Below the pieces are notes generated by a model. The model was not told the DNA's origin and did no database searches. It was given only the letters and a program-made list of their open reading frames with translations. Source: RGIG8709 sp045537065 (GTDB lineage: Bacteria; Bacillota; Clostridia; Monoglobales; Monoglobaceae). Taken from it: a DNA stretch of 61,289 nt. The number at the start of each line of letters is the position of its first letter. The stretch's first letter is position 1. This document shows positions 1-8,042 of the stretch, one piece after another. The translations under genes were made by a program, and so were the position numbers. The stretch lies in the NCBI GenBank assembly GCA_045537065.1, contig JAZSOT010000049.1, positions 1-61,289 on the forward strand, read 5' to 3'.

Positions 1-2
1 TT

Positions 3-833
3 ATGAAAAATATATTTAAAAAAATAGATTTCCCTTTTCTGGCCGAAAGTCATAGAATAGAAAAGTGCTATATAAAGAAGCAATATTTTTCGGACGGAAC
101 AACTCATATAAGCAAGAAAGCGCATTACCATTCTTTTTTTGAAGTTCATTTTATATTGGAAGGTAATATGCTCTACACCTTTGACGATAAGGAGGTTTTG
201 CTTGAGGAGGGGGATTTTGTTGTTATAACTCCAAGAACAAAGCATATGTGTAAAGGATACAGCGACAATATATGCAGATATTGTCTGGCTTTTTCCTTTG
301 TTGATAAAGAAAGGGAAGAAAGCCTTGCAAAAGCTCCATTTTTAATAAGTAAGTTTGAAGATGATATTAGAGAAAATCTTCGTGTTATTACTGAATGTAT
401 CACAAAACGAAATCCTGATATGGATATAAAAATTAGTGCAGGCGTATTTGATATAATTTGTTCGCTACCTATAATTTTTAAGGGTAAGTATCTGGAAGAA
501 GATGTAAAGGATGCTGATTTTAGACTTGAAATAGCAATACAGTATATTAATGATAACATAATGAGTGCTCTATCTTGTGCGGAGGTTGCTAGGTTCTGTT
601 TCCTTAGCACAAAGCAACTTTCCAGAATATTTTTAAAATATAAGGGAATTTCCCTAAAAAAATATATAAACCAAAAAAGAGTTAAAAAGGCAGAGGAATT
701 AATTTCAGAAAGCAGTTTGTCTTTAAGAGAAATCAGTGACAAGATGTGTTTTTGCAATGAATATTATTTTAATTCCTTTTTCCAGAAAAATGCAGGGATG
801 ACCCCGGGAGAATTTAGAAAAGCAAATAATTAA
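3..833 (+). CDS. AraC-family transcriptional regulator with N-terminal cupin
   Basis: 276 residues. The N-terminal half (about 35-110) has the His-rich beta-strand pattern of a cupin sugar-sensing domain (HYHSFFEVHFI, then a Gly-Asp-rich turn). The C-terminal 100 residues carry the two helix-turn-helix units of AraC proteins: ALSCAEVARFCFLSTKQLSRIF, then the second recognition helix and the closing GMTPGEFRK signature. Such proteins usually control a neighbouring sugar operon. Its right-hand neighbours are tRNAs on the other strand, so the target probably lies to the left, outside the window. The ATG is two bases from the window edge, so its ribosome binding site cannot be seen and a longer N-terminus cannot be excluded. 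The family call is secure; the ligand is unknown. Confidence 0.85.
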   Translation: MKNIFKKIDFPFLAESHRIEKCYIKKQYFSDGTTHISKKAHYHSFFEVHFILEGNMLYTFDDKEVLLEEGDFVVITPRTKHMCKGYSDNICRYCLAFSFVDKEREESLAKAPFLISKFEDDIRENLRVITECITKRNPDMDIKISAGVFDIICSLPIIFKGKYLEEDVKDADFRLEIAIQYINDNIMSALSCAEVARFCFLSTKQLSRIFLKYKGISLKKYINQKRVKKAEELISESSLSLREISDKMCFCNEYYFNSFFQKNAGMTPGEFRKANN

Positions 834-838
834 AAAAG

Positions 839-865
839 ACACAGATATGTGAATATCTGTGTTTT
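839..865 (+). terminator. Rho-independent terminator after the AraC gene
   Basis: A 10-bp perfect stem (ACACAGATAT / ATATCTGTGT) with a 4-nt loop, then a short T run. It starts a few bases after the stop codon. Confidence 0.75.
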
Positions 866-868
866 AGA

Positions 869-907
869 CTGTTGAAAAAGCCTAGAAAATCTTGACTTTT
901 TCGATAG
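869..907. repeat. Imperfect inverted repeat between two terminators
   Basis: The 12-bp arms at 869-880 and 896-907 (CTGTTGAAAAAG / CTTTTTCGATAG) match at 10 of 12 positions. The element lies between the AraC terminator and a second hairpin. There is no open reading frame. It may be a remnant of an intergenic repeat or simply an extra RNA stem. Confidence 0.4.
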
Positions 908-911
908 CCTG

Positions 912-939
912 AAAGCTGCTTTAAGAGCAGCTTTTTATT
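912..939 (+). terminator. Second Rho-independent terminator after the AraC gene
   Basis: A 9-bp stem AAAGCTGCT / AGCAGCTTT is followed by TTATTTT on the plus strand. It acts as a back-up terminator in front of the oppositely transcribed tRNA operon. Confidence 0.7.
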
Positions 940-942
940 TTG

Positions 943-976
943 AAAACAAAAATCGGGACAAGTATAACTTGTCCCG
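943..976 (-). terminator. Terminator of the five-tRNA operon
   Basis: On the minus strand a 10-bp perfect stem (CGGGACAAGT / ACTTGTCCCG, loop 3 nt) is followed by a T-rich tail, directly downstream of tRNA-Lys. Confidence 0.85.
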
Positions 977-979
977 AAG

Positions 980-1055
980 TGGTGATCCATCCGCGATTCG
1001 AACGCGGGACACCTTGATTAAAAGTCAAGTGCTCTGCCAACTGAGCTAATGGACC
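980..1055 (-). tRNA. tRNA-Lys (anticodon TTT)
   Basis: Cloverleaf on the minus strand. The acceptor GGTCCAT pairs with ATGGATC, the anticodon loop is CTTTTAA, the T-loop is TTCGAAT and CCA is encoded. It is 76 nt long and is the last gene of the Gly-Arg-His-Gln-Lys operon. Confidence 0.95.
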
Positions 1056-1080
1056 ATATTCAATTTTGCCCGGAAAACTT

Positions 1081-1157
1081 TGGCTGGGCTGGCAGGACTC
1101 GAACCTACGGAATGCCAGAGTCAAAGTCTGGTGCCTTACCGACTTGGCTACAGCCCA
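1081..1157 (-). tRNA. tRNA-Gln (anticodon TTG)
   Basis: Minus-strand cloverleaf. The acceptor TGGGCTG pairs with CAGCCCA, the anticodon loop is CTTTGAC, the T-loop is TTCGAGT, and GCCA is encoded at the 3' end. It is 77 nt long and is the fourth gene of the operon. Confidence 0.95.
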
Positions 1158-1168
1158 TCGTTTTAAAA

Positions 1169-1245
1169 TGGGGTGGATAGTCGGAGTCGAACCGACGACC
1201 TCTAGAGCCACAATCTAGCGCTCTAACCAACTGAGCTATACCCAC
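1169..1245 (-). tRNA. tRNA-His (anticodon GTG)
   Basis: Minus-strand cloverleaf with acceptor GTGGGTA pairing with TATCCAC and anticodon GTG in the loop. CCA is encoded. A G lies at position -1 (base 1246), as expected for the extra 5' G that marks tRNA-His. Confidence 0.95.
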
Positions 1246-1258
1246 CATATTATAAAAG

Positions 1259-1335
<77 letters not shown>

Positions 1336-1342
1336 GAATCAC

Positions 1343-1416
1343 TGGAGCGGGTGATGGGAATCGAACCCACGCAATCAGCTTGGAAGGCTGAGATTCTACC
1401 ATTGAACTACACCCGC
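1343..1416 (-). tRNA. tRNA-Gly (anticodon TCC)
   Basis: Minus-strand cloverleaf of 74 nt. Acceptor GCGGGTG, anticodon loop CTTCCAA, T-loop TTCGATT, encoded CCA. It is the promoter-proximal gene of the operon. Confidence 0.95.
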
Positions 1417-1458
1417 GTATTAACTATGGTAGGTCGTAATTTTCCGACCGACTTTGAT

Positions 1459-1487
1459 ATTATAGCAGAAACATATTTGTTTGTCAA
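1459..1487 (-). promoter_or_regulatory. Consensus sigma-A promoter of the tRNA operon
   Basis: On the minus strand TTGACA (1482-1487) and TATAAT (1459-1464) are separated by exactly 17 bp. Both boxes match the consensus perfectly, as expected for a strong stable-RNA promoter. tRNA-Gly starts about 40 bp downstream. Confidence 0.9.
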
Positions 1488-1556
1488 GCATTTTTTTTAA
1501 AAAATTTATTTTATTTTAAAATCATATTTTGTGTTAGTGAAAAATCAAAAAAGGTC

Positions 1557-1585
1557 TTTACAAATACAGAAAAATGTGGTATAAT
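1557..1585 (+). promoter_or_regulatory. Promoter of tRNA-Leu
   Basis: TTTACA (1557-1562), a 17-bp spacer and TATAAT (1580-1585) on the plus strand lie about 43 bp upstream of tRNA-Leu. It diverges from the promoter of the five-tRNA operon. Confidence 0.85.
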
Positions 1586-1628
1586 TTCTTCCGTTGGTTA
1601 TGAACCGTGGAAATTATAAATTAAATAT

Positions 1629-1715
1629 GCCGCTGTGGTGGAATTGGCAGACGCGCTGGACTCAAAATCCAGTGGTAGCGATACCGTGACGGTTCGACCC
1701 CGTCCAGCGGCACCA
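1629..1715 (+). tRNA. tRNA-Leu (anticodon CAA)
   Basis: An 87-nt class II cloverleaf. The acceptor GCCGCTG pairs with CAGCGGC, the anticodon loop is CTCAAAA, the long variable arm is TGGTAGCGATACCGTGA, the T-loop is TTCGACC and CCA is encoded. It has its own promoter and terminator. Confidence 0.95.
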
Positions 1716-1716
1716 G

Positions 1717-1757
1717 AAAAAAAGACATTTTTCTTTATCGAAAAATGTCTTTTTTTC
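1717..1757 (+). terminator. Terminator of tRNA-Leu
   Basis: AAAAAGACATTTTTC pairs with GAAAAATGTCTTTTT around a short loop and ends in a run of T. It starts directly after the encoded CCA. Confidence 0.85.
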
Positions 1758-1760
1758 ATC

Positions 1761-1834
1761 GATATAAATCTCTGTCGAGATTTTTGATATGTCATAAATG
1801 ACTCGATATGTGCTGACGCAACGAGATTTATATC
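1761..1834. repeat. Palindromic element with nested inverted repeats
   Basis: Outer arms GATATAAATCTC (1761-1772) and GAGATTTATATC (1823-1834) are perfect 12-bp inverted repeats. An inner palindrome, GTCAT-AA-ATGAC, lies at 1791-1802. The words CGATAT/ATATCG recur through to about 1920. No coding region covers 1760-1990. The form suggests a small non-autonomous repeat or a structured RNA. Copy number elsewhere in the genome cannot be seen from here. Confidence 0.5.
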
Positions 1835-1997
1835 ATATCGAGTTTTGAACAAAACGAAAAACATATCGATTTTGTAAAAACAAAAATATCGTGCAATCGG
1901 AGATTACATATCGACAAAAATTTAAAATATCTCAGTGGTTATTTTTGTCCGAAATACCTGACAAGTTTCTAAAAGAAAGTTTTGTAAATCTATATTT

Positions 1998-2792
1998 TTA
2001 TGTATTCCTGAAAGAGTTTGGAGTTGTTCCAAAATAGTTTTTAAAACATCTTATAAAGTTACTTGTATCCTGAAAACCACTTTTTTCAGCAACCTCTGCA
2101 ATGGATAATGATTTGTTGCTGAGGAGCTTTCCTGCATGGTTAAGTCTAATTTGTATAAGATATTGTTTAGGGCTTATTCCAATTATTTCCGTAAAGCGGT
2201 GAGTCAAATAATATGTGCTTATATATAAATCCTTGCATATATCCTGAATTTTTATATTTGACTGGTAATTGTTTTCAAGAATTTTTTGTAGTTTTGAAAT
2301 TTTACTTATAATGTCATCTTCAAGATAGACGGGAGAATTTAGTGAACGCCATGAATATATAAGAATTTCTCCAAGATATGATTCAATAAGGTTTTCTGTA
2401 AAACTGTCTTCTTCTTTGCCAAGCTCCTGAATAATTTTATCAAAAAGAGTTATTATTTCAAACATATTCGGAAGATGAATAGAGTTATAAAGCTGATTTT
2501 GATTATATTTGAAAAGTGTAAATAAATTTGTTTTACCAAAGGAATTTTCAAGAGCTTTAGAGGATATTGTTGCTACATATCTATTATAGGGAGTTTTTAA
2601 TATCTTAACATTGTGGTATGCATTGTTATTAAGGAATAAAATATCACCTTTTTTTATAGTTACTGTTTTACCGGTAATGGAAAGCTCTGCTTCCCCTTCT
2701 GTAACAAAGATAACTTCGTAATCGTTATGAAAATGAAATTTCAGGTCATGTTTTCCTGTTTTATGCATACATTCGGTTATTAATTTGCTCAT
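1998..2792 (-). CDS. AraC-family transcriptional regulator
   Basis: About 264 residues from the ATG at 2792, which has an AGGAG seven bases upstream; in-frame TTG codons further up have no such site. The N-terminus is cupin-like (KHDLKFHFHNDYEVIFVTEG). The C-terminal 100 residues hold two helix-turn-helix units (IKIQDICKDLYISTYYLTHRF and a second ending FKNYFGTTPNSFRNT), typical of AraC proteins. It is divergent from the seven-gene operon starting at 3002 and shares a 200-bp promoter region with it, so it most likely regulates that operon in response to a sugar. The ligand is unknown. Confidence 0.87.
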   Translation of the reverse strand: MSKLITECMHKTGKHDLKFHFHNDYEVIFVTEGEAELSITGKTVTIKKGDILFLNNNAYHNVKILKTPYNRYVATISSKALENSFGKTNLFTLFKYNQNQLYNSIHLPNMFEIITLFDKIIQELGKEEDSFTENLIESYLGEILIYSWRSLNSPVYLEDDIISKISKLQKILENNYQSNIKIQDICKDLYISTYYLTHRFTEIIGISPKQYLIQIRLNHAGKLLSNKSLSIAEVAEKSGFQDTSNFIRCFKNYFGTTPNSFRNT

Positions 2793-2844
2793 TATTTTCT
2801 CCTGCAACAAGATTTTAATATTTTTACAAATTAAATTTTAATTT

Positions 2845-2873
2845 ATTATACTATAATTTATTGATATAATCAA
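2845..2873 (-). promoter_or_regulatory. Promoter of the AraC gene, overlapped by a palindrome
   Basis: On the minus strand TTGATT (2868-2873) and TATAAT (2845-2850) are 17 bp apart. The -35 box lies inside an inverted repeat, ATTGAT-ATA-ATCAAT (2860-2874), which could be an operator for autoregulation. The operator role is inferred. Confidence 0.6.
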
Positions 2874-2943
2874 TAGTATTTTTAGTTTTTTATAACAATT
2901 AAACAAAAAGCAAGTTTTACATATTTTACAACAAGAAATATTG

Positions 2944-2972
2944 TTGATATTAAAGGTTAAATATGGGATAAT
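2944..2972 (+). promoter_or_regulatory. Promoter of the 3-11 kb operon
   Basis: TTGATA (2944-2949), a 17-bp spacer and GATAAT (2967-2972), with a GGGGGGA ribosome binding site 20 bp further down in front of the ATG at 3002. The off-consensus boxes fit an activator-dependent promoter. Confidence 0.6.
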
Positions 2973-3001
2973 TAAAGCAATAATAAAATGGGGGGATTAT
3001 A

Positions 3002-4324
3002 ATGAGTATTTTTAATTATTCTAATTTAGATGAACTCACATCTACCATAAAATCAATGGAACTTAAAAATTTGCCCAGTTCCGATAATCTTAAAGTGCTT
3101 GATGATGAGGTTTCGTTTGGCGGAGTAACATTAAAGAACCGCATTGCTATACATCCGATGGAAGGATGTGACGGAACAGCAGATGGAAAGCCTGATGAAC
3201 TTACTATCAGAAGATATGAAAGATTTGCAAAAAGCGGTGCAGGGCTTGTGTGGCTTGAAGCTGTTGCTATCAAAAAATATGGAAGAGCAAATCCAAGACA
3301 GCTTTTCCTTGATGAAAACACAAAAGATTCTTTCAAAAAACTGATTGAAGATATAAAAAACACTTCTGTTAAAGAAAATGGTTTTGAACCTGTTATTATA
3401 ATGCAGGCAACTCATTCAGGAAGATATTCAAAGCCAAATGGCTTTCCTGAGCCTGTTATTGCATATAACAATCCTATATTTGAAAAGGACAACCCTATTG
3501 ACTCATCAAGAATTATAACTGATGATATGCTTTTTGAACTTGAAGAGCAATATGGAATAGCTGCTAAAATGGCAGAAGAAGTAGGATTTGACGGCATTGA
3601 TATTAAGTGCTGTCACAGATACTTAGCATCAGAACTTTTATCTGCATACACAAGAGAGGGTGCATTTGGTGGTTCTTTTGATAATAGAACAAGACTACTT
3701 CGAAACGGTATAAAAAATGCAACAGATGCAACAAGTGATAAATTTATCGTAACATCCCGTCTCAATGTGTATGACGGTTTTGAGTATCCTTATGGTTGGG
3801 GTGTTAAAGAAGGATGCGGCAAGGAGATTGACCTTACCGAACCATTGAAGCTTGTTGATATAATGCATAACGAGCTTGGAGTTAAGCTTCTTAATATAAC
3901 TATCGGTAATCCATATTTTAATTCATTTGTTAACCGCCCTGCTGATTGCACAGCAGAACTTAGTGGGGAGCATCCGCTTGTTGGTGTTGACAGAATGTTC
4001 TATTGTATCAGTGAAATACAGAAAGCATTCCCAAATCTTTGCGTAATTGGTTCAGGTATTTCATATCTTAGAGAATACCTTCCGTATTTTGCGGCAGGTG
4101 CAATTGAAAATGGAATGTATAAAATTCAGGGTGTTGGTCGTGAAGCTTTTGCTTATCCTGATTTTTATAAGGATATCCAGAAAAATGGCAAAATGGAAAA
4201 GAGCAAGAGCTGTATAACCTGCGGTAAATGTACAGAGGTTATGCGTGCAGGCGGAACAACAGGTTGTGTAATAAGAGATAACGGTGTTTATATGCCAATA
4301 TACAAAGAATACTGTAAAAAATAG
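3002..4324 (+). CDS. Old-yellow-enzyme-type NADH:flavin oxidoreductase carrying a [4Fe-4S] motif
   Basis: 440 residues with an FMN-binding TIM barrel of the old yellow enzyme family: FGGVTLKNRIAIHPMEG near the N-terminus, ATHSGRYSKP, and ELLSAYTREGAFGGSFDNR, the family's YTNxxxDxYGGSxxNR signature. The family's substrate-binding His-x-x-His/Asn pair is replaced by Lys-Cys-Cys-His. Near the C-terminus a C-x2-C-x2-C-x11-C motif (CITCGKC to TTGC) resembles the [4Fe-4S] site of trimethylamine dehydrogenase and 2,4-dienoyl-CoA reductase. The protein ends there and lacks their FAD/NAD(P)H domain, so electrons must come from another protein, perhaps the flavoprotein at 5090. It is the first gene of a seven-gene operon. 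It likely reduces or oxidises an activated C=C bond; the substrate is unknown. Confidence 0.85.
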   Translation: MSIFNYSNLDELTSTIKSMELKNLPSSDNLKVLDDEVSFGGVTLKNRIAIHPMEGCDGTADGKPDELTIRRYERFAKSGAGLVWLEAVAIKKYGRANPRQLFLDENTKDSFKKLIEDIKNTSVKENGFEPVIIMQATHSGRYSKPNGFPEPVIAYNNPIFEKDNPIDSSRIITDDMLFELEEQYGIAAKMAEEVGFDGIDIKCCHRYLASELLSAYTREGAFGGSFDNRTRLLRNGIKNATDATSDKFIVTSRLNVYDGFEYPYGWGVKEGCGKEIDLTEPLKLVDIMHNELGVKLLNITIGNPYFNSFVNRPADCTAELSGEHPLVGVDRMFYCISEIQKAFPNLCVIGSGISYLREYLPYFAAGAIENGMYKIQGVGREAFAYPDFYKDIQKNGKMEKSKSCITCGKCTEVMRAGGTTGCVIRDNGVYMPIYKEYCKK

Positions 4325-4336
4325 GAGGGTATTATT

Positions 4337-5077
4337 ATGAGTAAAATAGCTTTAGTAACTGGATGTAATGGAGGGATTGGTTTCTCTGTTGCAGAAAAAT
4401 TTTTAAATAGCGGATATACCGTATATGGTATGGATATATCAGAAGAGTCAAAAATTTCACACGAAAATTTTGTATATGTAAAAGGAAACTTAGCTTGTGC
4501 AGAGGATAGAAAAAACTTTGTTGACAAGGCATCAGAAAAGGGAAAAGGTATAGATATCCTTGTGAATGTTGCAGGTGTTGCGCCAAAGGTTCGTACAGAC
4601 ATTCTTGAAATGACAGAAGAAAGCTATGACTTTGTTATGGATATCAACACAAAAGGAACTCTTTTCTTAACCCAGCTTGTTGCAAACACAATGGTAGCTG
4701 CAAACAAGAATGAAAGCAAAGAACGTTATATTGTAAACATTTCATCTATGTCTGCATACACAAGTTCAACAAGCAGAGGAGAATATTGTATTTCAAAAGC
4801 AGGCGTGTCTATGATAACAAAATTATTCGCAGACAGACTTGCAGAAGATGGTGTTATGGTTAATGAAATCAGACCAGGTATTATCAAAACAGGTATGACA
4901 GAAAAAGTACAGAAGAAATATGATGATTTGATTGACGGCGGACTTCTTCCTATCAAGCGTTGGGGTTTACCAGAAGATATTGCAGAGGCTGTTTATTCAT
5001 TATGTTCAGGCTCACTTCCGTATATCACAGGTCAGTCTCTTGATGTTGATGGCGGATATCATATTCACAGACTCTAA
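4337..5077 (+). CDS. Short-chain dehydrogenase/reductase (SDR)
   Basis: 246 residues, the classical SDR size. The N-terminal TGCNGGIG is the nucleotide-binding TGxxxGxG motif. NVAG matches the NNAG strand. The catalytic Ser sits in NISSMSAY, and Tyr and Lys are in the YCISK (YxxxK) motif. The C-terminal region (PGIIKTGMT, then GQSLDVDGGY) is that of 3-oxoacyl-ACP-reductase-like and sugar-alcohol SDRs. It lies 12 bp after the old-yellow-enzyme gene with a GGAGGGT ribosome binding site. It probably interconverts a hydroxyl and a keto group on the same substrate the flanking oxidoreductases use. The exact substrate cannot be inferred. Confidence 0.9.
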   Translation: MSKIALVTGCNGGIGFSVAEKFLNSGYTVYGMDISEESKISHENFVYVKGNLACAEDRKNFVDKASEKGKGIDILVNVAGVAPKVRTDILEMTEESYDFVMDINTKGTLFLTQLVANTMVAANKNESKERYIVNISSMSAYTSSTSRGEYCISKAGVSMITKLFADRLAEDGVMVNEIRPGIIKTGMTEKVQKKYDDLIDGGLLPIKRWGLPEDIAEAVYSLCSGSLPYITGQSLDVDGGYHIHRL

Positions 5078-5089
5078 GAGGAGAAAGTT

Positions 5090-7039
5090 ATGGAAAGAGA
5101 ATTAGTAAAAATAGGTAATATTAATATTCCTGTAAATAAGATGAACACTCTTGTTATCGGTTCTGGCTGTGCAGGTCTTAATGCTGCTGACTGGCTCTAT
5201 GATTTAGATGTTAAAGATGTTGCGATTGTTACAGAGGGTATGAACTGCGGAACATCAAGAAATACAGGCAGTGATAAGCAGACTTATTATAAGCTATCAC
5301 TTTCATCATCAGAAAGTGACAGTGTTGCTTATATGTGCAAATCATTGTTTGAAGGTCTAAGCGTTAACGGTGACACCGCCTTGTCGGAGGCTGCTTGTTC
5401 TGTTAAGAGCTTTATCAAGCTTGCGAACTTAGGGGTTCCGTTTCCAACTAACACATACGGAGAATATGTAGGTTATATGACGGACCATGACGAACATAAG
5501 CGTGCAACATCGGCTGGTCCTTTGACATCAAAGTATATGACCGAAGCTCTTGAAAAAAATATAATTGCAAAAAATATTAAAGTTTTTGATGATGTTGTTA
5601 TCGTTAAGCTTCTTGAAAAAGATGGCAGGATTATTGGTGCAATCGGTATAAACAAGAAAGATATATATGAAGAAAATAAAGGTCTTGAAATTTTCTCCTG
5701 CGAGAATGTTGTTATGGCAACAGGAGGACCTGCCGGTATATACCAGAAGAGCGTATATCCAAAATGCCATAAGGGTATGAGCGGTCTTGCTATTGAAGCG
5801 GGAGCTGAATGTGCGAACCTTCAGGAATGGCAGTATGGTCTTGCATCAACTGATTTCAGATGGAATGTTTCAGGAACATATCAGCAGGTTATTCCAAGAT
5901 ATATTTCAGTTGATAAAGACGGAAATGAATACGAATTTTTAAATGACTATTTTGATGACCCTGTTGAAGCTGTAAATATGGTATTCAGAAAAGGTTATCA
6001 GTGGCCGTTTGACTCTGCAAAGCTTGATGGTTCATCAGTTGTTGATCTTATTATATATAATGAAGCTGTAAATATGGGCAGAGATGTTTATATGGATTTC
6101 AGAAGAGAACCTTCTGTTCTTGAGGACGGACTTGAGAAGATTTCAGAAGAAGCATATACATATCTTAAGAATTCAAATGCAACAATGCCGCTTCCCATTA
6201 AGCGTCTTGAGAAAATGAACTCAAAGGCAATTAAGTTATATAAGGATAATGGTATTGACCTTTATACTGAGCCGTTAAAGGTTGATGTTTGTGCTCAGCA
6301 TAACAATGGCGGTATTGCAGTTGATTCTCAGTGGGAAACAAATATAAAAGGTCTTTATGTTGCAGGTGAAGCTGCAGGAACATTCGGTGTTTACAGACCG
6401 GGCGGTTCTGCTCTTAACTCAACTCAGGTTGGCTCACTCCGAGCAGCTGAGGGTATTGCACTTAAAGAAAGAAATAAGAAAAATGATGCAGAATACTCTG
6501 TTGATGCACTGGTTGATTCAGGAAAGGATGTTATCGATTTTGTTCTTGCTGCAAAGGACGGCAAAAACTATGATAAAGAGCTTGATAATTTAAGACAGAC
6601 TTACAGTGAAAAGATGAGCAGTGTGGCATCTCATATAAGAATTGTAAATGATATGGAAAAATTGTATGATGAAGTTATTTCATTATATGATAAGGTCCTT
6701 GATGATTATAAGAATACAGATGTTTGCAACGTTGTTCAGGTGTTTAGACTCCGTGATATGCTTATCACTCAGGCAGCAGTTCTTTCTGCAATGATTACTG
6801 CATCTAAAAATATTGGAACAAGAGGCGGTTCTATGGTTCAGGAATCAAATATATCAAAAGATAAAATATTTGATTATAAAACTGAAAGAAACTGTGCCTT
6901 TGATGACAAGATTATTACTACCTTTAAGAATGGTGATGTAATAGAAAATAACATCAAAGATGTTCGTCCTGTTCCTGAGGTTGATTTATGGTTTGAAAAC
7001 ATCTGGAATGAATATAATGAAAGATGGAATATTAAGTAA
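5090..7039 (+). CDS. FAD-dependent oxidoreductase of the fumarate reductase/succinate dehydrogenase flavoprotein superfamily
   Basis: 649 residues. The FAD-binding VIGSGCAGLNAA is near residue 22. A GGPAGIY motif and the C-terminal GLYVAGEAAGTFGVYRPGGSALNS segment are typical of the superfamily. The histidine of HNNGGI and the arginine of YRPGGSALNS are kept, but the HPTG substrate motif of true fumarate reductases is missing. A different substrate is therefore likely. No cytochrome or iron-sulfur domain is fused. It lies 12 bp downstream of the SDR gene, so it is a clear operon member. It may pass electrons to or from the iron-sulfur old-yellow-enzyme protein at 3002, which lacks its own FAD domain. 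The family is certain and the reaction unknown. Confidence 0.82.
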   Translation: MERELVKIGNINIPVNKMNTLVIGSGCAGLNAADWLYDLDVKDVAIVTEGMNCGTSRNTGSDKQTYYKLSLSSSESDSVAYMCKSLFEGLSVNGDTALSEAACSVKSFIKLANLGVPFPTNTYGEYVGYMTDHDEHKRATSAGPLTSKYMTEALEKNIIAKNIKVFDDVVIVKLLEKDGRIIGAIGINKKDIYEENKGLEIFSCENVVMATGGPAGIYQKSVYPKCHKGMSGLAIEAGAECANLQEWQYGLASTDFRWNVSGTYQQVIPRYISVDKDGNEYEFLNDYFDDPVEAVNMVFRKGYQWPFDSAKLDGSSVVDLIIYNEAVNMGRDVYMDFRREPSVLEDGLEKISEEAYTYLKNSNATMPLPIKRLEKMNSKAIKLYKDNGIDLYTEPLKVDVCAQHNNGGIAVDSQWETNIKGLYVAGEAAGTFGVYRPGGSALNSTQVGSLRAAEGIALKERNKKNDAEYSVDALVDSGKDVIDFVLAAKDGKNYDKELDNLRQTYSEKMSSVASHIRIVNDMEKLYDEVISLYDKVLDDYKNTDVCNVVQVFRLRDMLITQAAVLSAMITASKNIGTRGGSMVQESNISKDKIFDYKTERNCAFDDKIITTFKNGDVIENNIKDVRPVPEVDLWFENIWNEYNERWNIK

Positions 7040-7073
7040 ACAAATCACAGAAATAAAAGCTGGGGAAAATCGT

Positions 7074-8042
7074 ATGGTCACAGAAAATAGAAAAATACTT
7101 CTCGGAATAGACGGAGGAGGAACAAAAACAGAATTTGTTTTGTTTTATGCAGGTGGAGAAATTATAGACAGGCTTGTTCTTGAGGGTTGCAATCCAAACA
7201 CCTGTGGTGCTGAAAAAACCTATTCTATTTTAAAACAAGGGATAGGGAGTCTTTCTGAAAAGGCAAAGAAAATAGATGCACTTTTTGCAGGTATTGCAGG
7301 ATGCGGTTCAATGGAGAATGCGGAGACTGTTTATGACTTTTTAACAGAAATTTGTCCCGATACCAAGGTGAAGTGTTGTTCAGATATTTTAAATATAGTT
7401 GCAAGTGCAAATGTTGAAAACAAAGCTCTTGCTGTTATTTGCGGAACAGGTTCGGTTGTTTATTCCATAAGTGAGGATAACTTAGAAAGAGCAGGCGGAT
7501 GGGGGTATCTTTTAGGAGACCCGTGCAGCGGATATTCAATAGGTCGTGATGCAGTAAGGACAGCACTTGCAGAAGAGGACGGATTTGGAGGAAAATCTGT
7601 TATAACCCGTCTTGTTGAAGAGGAGCTTGGAGGCAAGGTCAAGGATAAAATTAATCAGATTTATTCAAAACACAATACATATCTTGCAAAGTTTGCACCA
7701 ATGGTCTTCAAGGCATATGAAGAAAAGGATGGAAGGGCAAAAGAAATTCTAGAAAGAAATGCAAAAGAGTTTGCAAAACAGATTAACTTTATGTCGGCAA
7801 AATTTGATTGTGATAACACGGCGGTTTTATCAGGCGGAATATTCCAGCATACAAACATTTATAAAGACTTTTTAAGCAATCTGGTGGATGACAGTATTAA
7901 AGTTGTTATTCCAACCTTGCCTCCAATATACGGTGCTTGTGTTCAATGCGTACGTATGACAGAGGTATATAGTGATGGTTTTCAAAGAACATTTACAGAA
8001 GAATATAATAAAAAATATGGGAAAGAGGTGATATTATGTTAA
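7074..8042 (+). CDS. murK: BadF/BadG-type sugar kinase, probable N-acetylmuramate/N-acetylglucosamine kinase
   Basis: 322 residues from the ATG at 7074, which has GGGGA seven bases upstream. Longer in-frame starts would reach back into the preceding gene without a good ribosome binding site. LLGIDGGGTKTEFVLF is the ATP-binding phosphate-1 loop of the BadF/BadG/GlcNAc-kinase family. ICGTGSVVY, GGWGYLLGDPCSGYSIGRDAV and the adenosine motif LSGGIFQ follow in the expected order. The stop codon overlaps the start of murQ by 7 bp. A BadF-type MurK paired with MurQ is known from Clostridium acetobutylicum, where it phosphorylates both MurNAc and GlcNAc from cell-wall turnover. That role is inferred here from family and neighbour. 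Confidence 0.8.
   Translation: MVTENRKILLGIDGGGTKTEFVLFYAGGEIIDRLVLEGCNPNTCGAEKTYSILKQGIGSLSEKAKKIDALFAGIAGCGSMENAETVYDFLTEICPDTKVKCCSDILNIVASANVENKALAVICGTGSVVYSISEDNLERAGGWGYLLGDPCSGYSIGRDAVRTALAEEDGFGGKSVITRLVEEELGGKVKDKINQIYSKHNTYLAKFAPMVFKAYEEKDGRAKEILERNAKEFAKQINFMSAKFDCDNTAVLSGGIFQHTNIYKDFLSNLVDDSIKVVIPTLPPIYGACVQCVRMTEVYSDGFQRTFTEEYNKKYGKEVILC

Noticed and set aside
1598..1864. Minus-strand reading frame over tRNA-Leu and its terminator
   Set aside because: It overlaps an unmistakable tRNA and hairpin and has no ribosome binding site or family resemblance.
3002..7039. Possible bile-acid 7-dehydroxylation (bai) genes, since that pathway also has an old-yellow-enzyme reductase, an SDR and a flavoprotein
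   Set aside because: No bile acid CoA ligase, CoA transferase, dehydratase or bile acid transporter is near, the old-yellow-enzyme protein lacks the FAD domain of BaiCD/BaiH, and the downstream genes are for amino sugars.
5090..7039. A second fumarate reductase
   Set aside because: The HPTG motif and other active-site residues of fumarate reductases are absent, unlike in the flavoprotein at 40383-41981.
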